This document shows, piece by piece, positions 1-11,419 of a stretch of 64,000 bases of DNA. Within the stretch, counting starts at the first letter, position 1. Every line of letters begins with the position of its first letter. The position numbers and the translations under genes were made by a program. The stretch is from Castanea sativa (taxonomy: Eukaryota > Streptophyta > Magnoliopsida > Fagales > Fagaceae). The stretch lies in NCBI RefSeq assembly GCF_040712315.1, contig NC_134013.1:33267001-33331000 (forward strand). The letters are read 5' to 3'. A model generated the notes under the pieces. That model was not told where the DNA came from, searched no databases, and saw only the letters and a program-made list of their open reading frames with translations.

Positions 1-2429
1 AGATCATAAGGCACTTGGGTTTCTCTAGGAAAATTTGGGACCACTATCATGTCTTGCATTATGTCAATTTCATATGCTATCCTTCTCAATGGAGAACTGG
101 TTGGACACATTAAACCAGGGTAGGGCGCTTCGACAAGGTGATCCCTTATCTCCATACTTGTTCGTACTATGTGCCATGGGTCTTCAAAGCCTTCTGCATA
201 AAGCTGAATCTGATGGGTTGATCAGGGGGGGTTTCAATTTGTAGAAATGGACCTTGGGTTTCTCACATTTTCTTTGTGGATGACAGTATTCTATTCTATC
301 GAATTTCACATTTCCTTTATGGATGACAGTATTCTATTTTGTCAAGCTAAAGAAATTGAATGTCAAGTTATTCCTAATTTACTGGTAGTTTATGAGAAAG
401 GACTGAACAAAAAATCAATAGAGACAAGACAAACATTTTTTTTAGCTCAAACACTCACTAGGACGTGTAGACTCGTAGACAACAACTTTTAGGTGTTCCT
501 TCCACAAGACACTTTGAGAAATATTTAGGGCTCCCTGCCTAGTTGGAAGAGCTAAAAAACATAATTTTGTCTATATTAAAGAAAGGGTTTGGAAAAAGCT
601 TCAAAGTTGGAAAGAAAAAGCTCTTATCTCAAGTTAGAAGGGAGGTATTGACCAAAGCAATAATCCAACCAATCCCCACTTATACCATGAGTTGTTTCAA
701 ATTGCCAAAAGGTTTGACACAGGAGTTGGAGACTATGATTCGTAAATTCTGGTGGGAATATAGCGGTGATAGTTGAAAATTTATTGGGTAAAATGGGAAT
801 GTCTCTGTGAAGCAAAGGAAAATGGAGGTATGAGGTCCAAGAGGATTGAGATGTTTAACAATGCTTTGTTGGCTAAGCAAGTGTGGCGCATGATACATAA
901 TCCTGAGTCACTATGATTTAAGGTTTTTAAAGCAAAGTTTTTCCCGGATTGTTCCATTCTTAAGGCTAGAGAATTGACCCAAGGGTCTTATGCTTGGAAA
1001 AACATCTTGGTGCATAGCATGTCATCAAGAAAGGCATGGTGTGGCGTATAGGGAAAGGGCAATCTGTGCTCATCTGAGAAGATAAATGGCTACTGGATAA
1101 GTGTTGTAGAACTGTGATCTCTCCACCACCTTTGCTTCCACCAAATATCAAAGTCAGTTATCTTATTGATGCCGAGTTAGCAACATGGAAATCAAACCAA
1201 ACCCAGAATTTATTTATGCTGCATGAAGCTAGGTTGATCTTGAGTATTCCCCGAAGTTTCAGACTCCCCCTTGATCGTCTAATCTGGTCACAAATGCCTA
1301 TAGGAGTTTTTACTACTAGTAATGCTTATAAATTGTTGGCTAATAATACTTCAGCCAATAGTGCAAGTAGCTTGAATCCAAATCCCATGAGTCATTTTGT
1401 AGAGGACTTTGGAAGCTATGTGTCCCTAATAAATTGAAGCATTTTGCTTGAAAAGCTTGCAATAATGGGCTGCCTACAATGGATAATCTCCATCGTCGCC
1501 ATATTGTTCCTACTGCTCTTTGTAATCTCTGTCATAGTCTCCCTGAAGACCCATTGCATGCCATCTGGGAGTGCTCTGCATTGGGAAGTGTGTGGAGTAG
1601 CCTCTCAACTTTCAAGCAATCTGATACCCCACCACTAGCAGATTTCTTTGACCTCTTATCTAGATTTTTGCAGGTACATGACAATAAGAAAGCTGAAATT
1701 TTTTCATCTGTGTTGCTTGGTCCCTATGGAATCTTCGAAATGCCCTTTGTGTCAACAAGCCATCCCAGCCACTACACTTGGTTTGCCCTCTTACTAGATG
1801 ACTTCTCTTTGACTATTGCAATGCCCAAGATTCATATGCACTGAGTGGCCATTCAGCCTTCCTCTCCAAATCAATGGTGTCCTTTGATCTCATATCTTTT
1901 CAAGGCAAACTTTGATGGAGCGTTATTCAGCAATTCCAATTCCGCTGGTCTGGATTCATTATCCGAGATAGTCACGGTGAAGTTATCAAGGGATTATCCA
2001 TGCGAATTCCCGTCCCTTCTTCTGTTGCTGAGGTCAAAGCTCTTGCTTGCCGTCGGGTTGTTTAGTTTGCTGTTGAGATTGGCCTTCATGAGGTAATGTT
2101 TGAAGGTGATAGTTTGATAGTGATCCAAGCTCTCAAGGAAGGGTCTTCGGGCCACTCTGTATTCAACAATCTTAATGAAGACTCTCTGTTTCAAGTTGAT
2201 AAGTTACATTGTTATCATTTTTGTCATGTAAAATGTAGTAGTAATACTGTTGCAGATGCTTTGGCAAAAAAAGCTAAGTTAGGCCCAGAGTTACAAGTTT
2301 GGTTAGAGGACCTTCGGAGACATTGCTCCTTGGCCTATTTTGATGTTCATTAAGGTTTCTTTGTTTTGCTTTGCTAATAAATTCCCAGGCAGCTCTCGGT
2401 TTGGTTTCTCAAAAAAAAAAAAAAAAAAA
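1..2429 (+). mobile_element. LINE (non-LTR retrotransposon), 3' part, degenerate
   Basis: This is the ORF2 3' half of a plant L1-type LINE, broken by frameshifts and stops. In order: reverse transcriptase motifs ([12 protein letters not shown] near 130-170; FMDDSILF near 314-340), a downstream RT/thumb segment (543-776), a zinc-binding RT-associated region with C-x2-C and H-x4-C spacing (about 1479-1640), and a C-terminal RNase H with FDGA (about 1905) and EGDSLIVIQAL (about 2100). A run of about 20 A at 2410-2429 is the 3' tail. The 5' end lies outside the window. The RT active-site segment is duplicated with a 43-bp period (about 262-345), which breaks the frame. It cannot be autonomous now. 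Confidence 0.9.
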
Positions 2430-2472
2430 GATCCCATTGAAAGGGAGATAAAAAAATGTTGCTAAGTATCTT

Positions 2473-5400
2473 GGTGAAAATGACCAAATATCACCATTTT
2501 CATAAATTTGTAGCAATTAAGCACTGTTTCGAAACTAAATGGGAATCTACCACTTTTTAGGTATTCGAGCTCACTAAACTCGAGTTCTAAACGGTACTCA
2601 AGTTTAGTAAACTCGAGTTCCTAGTTTCATTCCACCGTGGTGTTGCTGACTTGGAATTTGTGCAATTAAAAAAAAAAATGTGGTACTTGAGCTTGGTAAA
2701 CTCGAGTTCCATGCAACACAATACTCGAGCATATCATGCTCGAGTATGTTTATTTTTATGTTTATGTTAATTTTTTTTCTACGATTTGCTAAGCTCGAGT
2801 TCCTTGTAATAAGGAACTCGAGTTTGTTAAGCTCGAGTTCCTTATAACTTTTTTTTTTGAATAATCGATAAATAAACATAAACATAAAAATAAGTAGTTT
2901 TTTTATGTTTTTATTTATTTAAATAGAATCATTGTAAAATATAGAGATTTTAATTTCAAAATATGAATTTTTAGGCCACTCATACCCCTTGTTCATTCAT
3001 TTTTAACACACTCATCAATTTCTAACTTCTTGAAAGCATTATGGTCAAATTGGTTAAAATATTGGGGGTTACAATGAGAAATTAGAATAACATGTAAAAT
3101 AAAAATCTTACTCCATTTTAGCCATGGGCACACCGAAAGAAGTTTAAGCTACATCTAGATATGTAAATTTTTGACTTGCAGTGTTTCTAAGAGGAATGTG
3201 AAACATTTTTTTATGTATACCTAAATGTTTGGCTGATGATATGAAAGTCGCTTTTGCAACTTTTTTTCTTGGCGAGTTGTAGCACCTCATGTTTAGATAA
3301 ATTGTTCACTTTTTTCTCATAAAACACCTAGTGAAATTGTGTTTTCTAAATTTAAAAGCCAAATCTGAATGCTTTTTCATGTTTGGATTTCACAATAATT
3401 GAATCTATTTTTCTGCATTGATAAAATGTGTTTTTACATTAATAAAATTTGCTCTCTACACATCATGTTTACTATATATTCAAATCTGCTTACTGCATTC
3501 ATAAAATTTGTCTTCTACATTAATTAAAATTGTTCATTGTTTTCTCATAAAAATTGTTCACAGTTTTCTGCATAAACTGTTTCTAGCATTTTGCATAACA
3601 TTATTTTCTGTTCAGCATTATTTAAAAAATTGTTCACTCTCTTTTTTGCATAAATTATTCTCTATTCATTGTTTTCTCATGAAACACCTAGTGAAATCGT
3701 GTTTTTCAAATTTAAAAACTAAATCTGAATGCTTTTTCATGTTTGAACTTCACAATAATCGAATATATTTTTCTGCATTGAATTGTTCATTGTTTTTTGG
3801 ATAAACTATTTCTACCATTCTGTATAAAATTATTTTCTGTTCAGCATTATTTAAAAAATTGTTCACTCGCTTTTCTGCATAAATTATTCTCTATTCATTG
3901 CATAAATTGTTCACTGTTTTCTCATAAAACACCTAGTGAAATCGTATTTTCTAAATTTAAAAGCCAAATCTAAATGCTTTTTCATGTTTGAATTTCACAA
4001 TAATCGAATCTATTTTTCTGCATTGATAAAATCTGTTTCTGCATTAATAAAATTTGCTCTCTACACATTATGTGTTACTATATATTCAAATCTGCTTACT
4101 GCATTCATAAAATCTGTTTTTTGCATTAAATAAAACTGTTCATTGTTTTCTCATAAAAATTGTTCACTGTTTTATGCATATACTATTTTTAGTAGTGAAC
4201 AATTAACTCGTGCGCCTGGGGTTTTGTTAGGCGAGTCCTTCACAGTAGAAAAAATAGGCCCTTCGTAGAAAGTGGGGGTATTTTATACAACATAGGCCAG
4301 GTAGTGGCTATATGTTTGACAGGATGAATTCCACAGTGAACAATTTATGCAGTAAATAGAGAATAATTTATGCAGAAAAGAGAGTGAACACTTTTTTAAA
4401 TAATGCTGAATAGAAAATAATTTTATGCAAAATGCTAGACATAGTTTATGCAAAAACTGTGAACAATTTTTTTTATGAGAAAACAATGAACAATTTTAAT
4501 TAATGTAGAAAAAAAATTTTATAAATGCAGTAAGCAAAATTGAATATATAGTAAACATGATGTGTAGAGAGCAAATTTTATTAATGTAGAAACACATTTT
4601 ATCAATGCAGAAAAATAGATTCGATTATTGTGAAATCCAAACATGAAAAAGCATTTAGATTTAGAAAACACGATTTCACTAGGTGTTTTATGAGAAAACA
4701 GTAAATAATTTATCTAAACATGGGGTGCTACAACTCGCCAAGAAAAAAAGTTGCCAAAGCGACTTTCACATCATTAGCCAAACATTTAGGTATACATAAA
4801 AAAATGTTTCACATTCCTTTTAGAAACACTGCAAGTCAAAAACTTACATATCTAGATGTAGCTTAAACTTCTTTCGGTGTGCCCATGACTAAAATGGAGT
4901 GAGATTTTTATTTTACATGTTATTCTAATTTCTCATTGTAACCCCCAATATTTTAACCAATTTGACCATAATGCTTTCGAGAAGTTAGAATTGATGAGTG
5001 TGTTAAAAATGAATGAACAAGGGGTATGAGTGGCCTAAAAATTCATATTTTGAAGTTAAAATCTCTATATTTTACAATGCTTCTATTTAAATAAATAAAA
5101 ACATAAAAAACTACTTATTTTTATGTGTATGTTTATTTGTCGATTATTCAAAAAAAAAAGTTATAGGGAACTCGAGCTTAGCAAACTCGAGTTCCATATT
5201 ACAAGGAACTCAAGCTTAGCAAACCGTAGAAAAACAAATTAACATAAACATAAAAATAAACATACTTGAGCCTGGTATGCTCGAGTATTGTGTTGCATGG
5301 AACTTGAGTTTACCAAGCTCGAGTACCAATTTTTTTTAATTGCACAAATTCCAGGTCAGCAGTGTCACGGTGGAAGGAAACTAGGAACTCGAGTTTACTA

Positions 5401-5532
5401 AACTCGAGTACCATTTAGAACTCGAGTTTAGTGATCTCGAGTACCTAAAAAGTGGTAAATTCTCATTTAGTTCTAAAATAGTGCTTAATTGCTACAAATT
5501 TTTGAAAATGGTGGTATTTGGCCATTTTCACA
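2473..5532. mobile_element. Non-autonomous Mutator-like element (MULE) with long inverted repeats
   Basis: The ends are near-identical inverted repeats: GGTGAAAATGACCAAATA on the left, and TGTGAAAATGGCCAAATA as the reverse complement of the right end. A perfect 9-bp direct repeat AAGTATCTT flanks the element at 2464-2472 and 5533-5541; 9 bp is the usual target duplication of the Mutator superfamily. The inverted arms run about 1.2 kb (roughly 2473-3675 and 4345-5532). No transposase ORF is present in the 3,060 bp, so it would need a partner in trans. The arms hold many CTCGAG-containing short palindromes. A central block (about 4190-4335) is unique to one side. Confidence 0.85.
3313..4035 (+). 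repeat. Three direct copies of a ~115-bp unit inside the MULE
   Basis: The unit starts with CTCATAAAACACCTAGTGAAA and runs to TTTTTCTGCATTGA. It is seen at about 3316-3432, 3676-3790 and 3922-4035, with a fourth, inverted copy in the right arm at about 4590-4700. The inner end of the left arm has therefore been expanded by duplication, so the right arm can pair with more than one left segment. Confidence 0.75.
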
Positions 5533-5541
5533 AAGTATCTT

Positions 5542-7466
5542 AGTGTGTAACATTTCTATATAGAAAGGAGATAAAAAAAAATTAAAAAAAATTGCCAAGT
5601 CTCTTAGTGTGTAACATTCTATTTATATATACTAAGTCATTCAGTGTTTTTAGAAATCTGCAAAGCTTTGATGATGTATTGTAGTTGATTAATTACTAAG
5701 GAAAAATAAATTATATATAAAAAAAAAACATGTGTAAAAGAAATTGACTTAGATTTTTACAAAGTTAGTTACATGGCTTCACTAAAAAAAAAATAAAAGA
5801 AGAAGAAGAAGAAGATACAGTTTCAATCTAGAAGATCAATGCACTAGATAGAAGCTTAGCCCGTCATCTATCTATTATTGGTCTAATTTTTTGCCTTTGT
5901 TTCTTAATTTAAATTTCGTAAGAAAGTAGTTAAAGACCTCTTAAGGGATATTTGTGCTTCTTTTTTTGTTGTTGGTTATTCAATAGTTATAAGTTATAAC
6001 AGGAGATAGAAATTTGAACCATGAATGTCATGAACATACTAAAAAGTGCTAATCAGTTGTGTTGCAAGACACTGAATGGATATAAAGGCCGATTCACAGA
6101 TAAACTGGTTGACCCGTTGGTCTAGTCTTGCTGTTTAAATAATGGTTGTAATTAGTTCAAAAACTCTATAATCTTTGTGTTTTAACTTGACCTAAGACTC
6201 AAAGTGTTATAAACAGTTTAACCGTTGAATTTACCTTTAATAATTTTTGGGTTTTTTTCTTAGTTTTTACTTGTAATTAAATATTAAGTGGTGACTCTAT
6301 TTGCAAGTCTTTCAATTTATGAGGATGATATCTACACTAAAATTTCCACAATGAAATTTTCTATTGTATGTCTCAAATAATTAATTAGAGAGATAATTAC
6401 AATATAATACTAATCTTCAGTTCGAACTGTTTTTCATTAGACCTGCAGTTCAGCTACAAGACCCTTGCAAATTAAGGCCTAATTGGATCACAATTCTCAC
6501 ATGAAATACTCATTTCATTTCCCACTCCCTTTTAGTATTCCTCACAAACATGTAAGCAATATTCATTTCTTTAATGAAATGAATGTAAAATATTGATTTT
6601 ATCCCTATTTTAGAAAAAGAAAAATAAAAGATGAAGGCTACACATGTTATCGGTTATCCCTATCTTTCATTTCCATTTTTTCTTTTATAAGCATATATTT
6701 CTTTTTTCCATTTTTTCTTTTATAAACTTTCAAATACACTAGAGATAATGCACTATATTCAGATATTCTCTTCCTTCATGGCCTACTCATTTCATTTCAT
6801 CATTTTATAAATTTCTAAATATAGTGTCAAGGGATATGAAGAATTATTAAAACTTCACCACTAATACAAACAAACACTGTTGTAAATAAATAATTCTATT
6901 ATAATGCGTAAGTATTATTTTTATTAATATTTATTGATCATTGTCCTTTGTCCCTAATTTTTTTTATATTTTTGGGATGAATTTTAATTAGAGTTGTTTT
7001 TAATTACTTAATTTGATTGAAAGAGTTATTTCTTTCTTTTGGGGGTCTCATTTGATACGTGACAATTTTTAATTGCCGTTCATGACACAATTCGACTTAC
7101 ATTATTGCATGATATAGTTCTATTAACTTATTAGCACTCCATTTAAATTAAAAATAATTTAGTGATAAATTTTATAAATTATGATCAACACCTAATTTAA
7201 TCGGAAGAAATAGAATCATCTTCTGAATCCACTTATTTGATAGGGCAATTTGTCACTGCCTCTTTGTTGCAAAGAGGAAGATCGTCTGATTTTTGGGTTT
7301 GGGCCACATGTAAATGGGGCTACTTAGTTGAACTTATGTTAGGTTTAGGCCCAAGTTATGACAAGAAATCATGCTGCTGGTGCTGGGCCTTTGTATTTAA
7401 ATTTTGATTTAGAGCAATTGAACACCAATTGGCCCAATCGTTGAGATCGGTTCAAAATCAACCATT
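5542..7466. other. AT-rich intergenic stretch
   Basis: No gene is recognised here. At 5564-5640 there is a diverged repeat of the MULE target-site sequence (motifs GGAGATAAAA, then CTTAGTGTGTAACATT). A short GAA microsatellite lies near 5799-5815. The rest is low-complexity AT-rich sequence with no ORF that resembles a protein family. Confidence 0.6.
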
Positions 7467-7491
7467 AAAAAAAAAAAAAAAAAAAAAAAAA
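7467..7491. repeat. Poly(A) tract, 25 bases
   Basis: An uninterrupted run of A lies just left of the fold-back MITE. It may be the tail of a small retroelement or simple slippage; no SINE body is recognised upstream. Confidence 0.8.
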
Positions 7492-7498
7492 CCAACAG

Positions 7499-7720
7499 GA
7501 GTCCAAATCTTCTGTCCCACTTTTCCTGCTCTACTCTATATTCCACCAATAAAAACTTGCCACGTGTTCACCTAATTAATTAAATACTACTATTATTGAC
7601 TTATTAATGCTACCGTTATTAATTAATAGTAGTATTTAATTAATTAGGTGGACACGTGGCAAATTTTTATTGGTGGAGTATAGAGTGGAGCAGGAAAAGT
7701 GGGACAGAAGATTTGGACTC
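7499..7720. mobile_element. Fold-back MITE (about 222 bp)
   Basis: The element is almost entirely one inverted repeat. It opens with GAGTCCAAATCTTCTGTCCC and closes with the reverse complement, and the arms of about 100 bp meet near 7605. The RNA or single strand would form a long hairpin. No clear target duplication is visible, so the superfamily is undecided. Confidence 0.85.
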
Positions 7721-9918
7721 GAATGTGAACTAAGTGATGTCCTATAAAGAGAGTCAACAGTTTCTTTCCAAGTGGCACTGGATAAGAGAACTAAAATCAA
7801 TAAAAAAAAATTTTTAACTTGGTAGATTAAAATAACAATTCACCAAATTTATAATGTGTAAATTCTATTTTTGCCTAAATTTTAAGTATTACCTAATTAT
7901 CTTAAATAAAAAGATAACTAATCATTTATTTAAAACAACTAGATTACCTAATTATCCAAGGCACCGATACAAATTCTTGCTTTAAAATTAAACCAATAAA
8001 ATCAGGACACAGTGACAGAATTAATTTTTTTTAAAAAAAATTCTTAAAGAACCAATAACAATTAATTGATTATAATTACATTTGATCAATCTCAATTTTA
8101 AGAATGTGCACCAAATGTTAAAATCTTGATTTGGCTACATCTTTTGTTCCGACAGTTTGATTTAAGCACATAATATGTCGTTTTAATGGTTAGAACTTCT
8201 AAATTTGGTTTCAACTGAGTATTTGAAAATTGATCCATCGAATTACAATTTTTTACCATTAAGGCAATAATTACATAAGTTGCCCAACCAGAAAAGTTGA
8301 CATTTTAACTATCTATTATTTGTTGGCAAGCCCAATTTGAATGTAAAATAGGCATCACTGATTTAATGAGCATTAGCTTTCCAGCTTGGGATAAGATAAG
8401 TGTAGATAACAACCGACCTTTCCAAATCTTGAAGTTTTGATGCTAGTCGGTCCATTATGGGCTGAAAGAACTTCTTCTTCTTTGCCCAGTGGGCCATATG
8501 TTTACCCAAATATGGCCTTATCCATATTCAGATTGTCTCATTAGATTTTTAGTATTTTTTGGACAAATCCACCTTCTTGTTGATTGAGGTTATGAGATGG
8601 ATTTTGAAAAAAAAAATCCATATTGGGATATGGTTTTTGAAATAACCAAAAATAAAAACAGATACAAAAAAAAGGACGACCTAATTCCTTCTATTGGGCA
8701 TTAGGCATTTTTTTTTAAGAAACAATTCAAAATACAAGTTAACTACATAATAACTCAATAATAGAATTACTATTTTCTGAATTATTATTAAGAATGAATC
8801 AATTGTTTTTAACTAGTCTATGGATCTAGATTTTCAGATTAACTTATAACCCATTAAGTATAATGAGTGTGATAAAAGAAGGAATTACTAATAGGTTAAG
8901 GTTGCTAAAAAGTAGACAAACAATTTCTTAAAATTGAATGCATACAAAAAACAATTGGGTTGAAGAAGCTAAGAAAAGAGAGAGAGCAAAATGGATTGAA
9001 CTCAGCAAGTCTGGACGTTGGAAATAAAGAAATCAGAGAGACAGAGAAAGAGAGAAATTAAGAAGAGTCAAAGCCACTCAGGCTCACATTGGGTGAGCTC
9101 TAGGTGTGTTACTATCTTGCCTATCTACCCAAATGCAAATTTGTTGGAGGCTAGTGGTGACGTCTCCTTTTACCATCACCTCCAATGTAAGCTAAAAAGA
9201 GAGTTAAAAAAAAAAAGGGGCAAAATAGTTGCCTCTCTCTCTCTCTCATAATTGTTAAAATAGTTGTGTCATTAAGTTTGTCATGTTCAACTAAATTAAG
9301 TTTGTGATATATACAATTTATCACTAACAAGATTGTAGCCCTATTTAAATGGCTTACAAAATTATGTTTAACTGGCGGTAGAGGAACAAAATACATATAT
9401 TCTTTTAAAAAGTTATAAAGTATTTTTTTTTTTTTTTGAAAAATTTTGGGTAGACCTAACCCCACCGACAAGTTACCACTTACTAGCATTTGAAAAATAT
9501 TCTACAAGGTGGAAGGTGAGGCAATAAATTCAAAATTTATTAGTGAATATCTAACTAATCAAACATAGAAAAAAAGTGACATTAAATACATATGCAGATA
9601 CCCAATGAAATGTATTGAGATTTTTTTTTCTTTTAATAGATACAATAATACTTGAAATGTCTACTCCATTATGATTTATGTCTATCAGAAAATATTTTTT
9701 TGGCTTTTGGCATTGACGGAATTCAAATCAAAATCCTTTATTCTTCAATTAAAGATTTTATCAATTGAATAACTAGAACCCACTAAATGTAACCAAAAGA
9801 TAAATTAACAAACTTTGGTCATGCATATACTCTAGTTTTCTTTCCCTTTTTTTTTTTTAAATTTTTTTCCCCAATTCAAGATAAAAGTATAAAGCAAACA
9901 AACTGGAGTGATATCTAC

Positions 9919-10470
9919 ATGTGGTATGACAACTGCAAGTTTCAGTAATCCCAAAGAAAGTCCTACAAGATCCAATGCTTTTAAGAGAAATATACCTCAA
10001 AACATTCCCAAAATTATGCTATGTTTGGAGGAAGAGGAGAGTAGAGGGGAATAGTTATCTTCCACCTTATTTAGATGATTTTAAAATTGAGTAAGGAGGA
10101 GGGGAATAATTAACATTTTCATAGTTTGTAATTTTGTTAATATGATAAAGGTAAATTTGGTAATTCATTTGATCAAACATTTCTATGCTTTACTCTCCCT
10201 CCAAATCTCTCCAATTTGGGGGAATTAAAAATGAGGAGTTAGAACTTAGAAGTAGTTAGAACCCCTCCAAATACCTCTCATTCCTCCCTTAAAAAACATC
10301 CAAATAAGGTAATTTAAGTTTCTCTCCCTCCTTCTACTCTACTCCCCTCTACTCCTCATCTATCCAAACAAGCTATTAGTTTGGAACTTTGGAAATGGCT
10401 TGGCCCGCGCCAAATGTCTTATAAAATTGGGAAGCCAAATCAAAAATGAATGCTTTAAGAGGAATGTTAT
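9919..10470 (-). pseudogene. Sucrose transporter pseudogene fragment (exons 2 and 3 copies)
   Basis: The exon 3 copy at 9919-9962 has the same 44-bp length as the real exon, keeps a TAG acceptor and the GTAGAT donor, and would read GLSLGLLKLAVVIPH against [15 protein letters not shown] in the gene at 13380-13423. The exon 2 copy ends at 10399 and reads LASQFYKTFGAGQ where the gene reads [13 protein letters not shown]. Its donor dinucleotide is CC instead of GT, and its 5' end is scrambled. No exon 1 or exon 4 partner is found, so it cannot encode a transporter. A MITE fills the intron between the two exons. Confidence 0.8.
10017..10375. mobile_element. MITE in the duplicated intron 2
   Basis: The terminal inverted repeats are imperfect: left TGCTATGTTTGGAGG, right (reverse complement) TAGCTTGTTTGGATAG. 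Both continue into GAGTAGAGGGGA-type purine tracts. A possible TTA target duplication is present on both sides (10014-10016 and about 10375-10377). The corresponding intron of the intact gene (13424-13524) is 101 bp and lacks it, which marks it as an insertion after the duplication. Confidence 0.7.
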
Positions 10471-10779
10471 AAGTGATCGATCACACACATCAATACACAA
10501 GGAATATTTTATTTCTTTCTTTCTTAAATAGGTCTTTAATTCAAATATTGTCCCTACATTATTTATACAACTATGGCTATAAAATTGTTATGAATCTTGA
10601 AAAGCTCAATAAGTAAATAGCATCATAATATTTTTGATAAGCAGTAAGAGAAATTATTCACAATTGTGAAGGCGATTAATCTATAATGGTAAATGATAGG
10701 GTGATATCAGTAGTGAATTCTAATGAGCACTAACAAAAACCTATTAACTCAATTATCGTGAAAATTAGTGTATATATAG

Positions 10780-11419
10780 TGATGTGGGATGAAAACGCTC
10801 AGACCGTCCCTGGACGGTCATCACCTCGGCAGCCGTCCAGGAGTTATCCTCAGGACGAGAGTAACAGACAAGGCCATCCTGAGGATGATAGCGAAGCTAC
10901 ACCCCTCGTCCATGGGATGCGCACAGCCTGTCCCGAGAGGACTCGCCCACATAAAGATTCGTGGACGAGGATGCTACACTTGGAATTATCAGGCACACTC
11001 GACGAAGGAATTCCAGGACGAGGATATCATACTTAGGAGAATCTCCGAATATAATGTGACAATCCCTTATCCCACGCATAACTGTCATGTATCCGTTGTG
11101 AAATAGAAGTGTAACTCCTAAACGGTTATGGCAGTTACGTTTAATCCTCCTTGAATCCAGGGGAGGTTCCAGTATTCGATAACCGTCTATGGGAACACTA
11201 TATAAACACTGATTCGGACAAAGCAAAGGTACGTTGAACAGTTTTAGTAAAAAGCTTGGAATTCCATATACCAAGAGAAAACTGACTTTACTATCGGAGG
11301 GTTTTTGGCCGGCAGTTCCGGTCACCTTTGATTGTTTTACTTTGTTTTTCAGGCCATTGGAGAGCGAGTTGTCTTTTCGAATCCGGATCATCCAGCCTAC
11401 TGATTGAATTGCATCATCA
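10780..11419 (+). mobile_element. Solo LTR of a Tat-like Ty3/gypsy element (640 bp)
   Basis: It begins TGATGTGGG, ends GCATCATCA and is flanked by the perfect 5-bp duplication TATAG (10775-10779 and 11420-11424). No internal region follows, so it is what remains after recombination between two LTRs. The segment CGGAGGGTTTTTGGCCGGCA and the GCATCATCA terminus are shared with the LTRs of the gypsy element at 46239-56434, which suggests the same lineage. A TATATAAA box lies near 11200. It sits in the duplicated intron 1 of the sucrose transporter. Confidence 0.88.

Noticed and set aside
6470..6880. Possible MITE (AATTGGATCAC start, repeated ATTTCATTT)
   Set aside because: No convincing inverted ends or target duplication could be paired.
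9018..9489. Two small overlapping open frames (77 and 112 aa)
   Set aside because: Low-complexity Lys/Arg/Glu or poly-T derived sequence without recognisable motifs.
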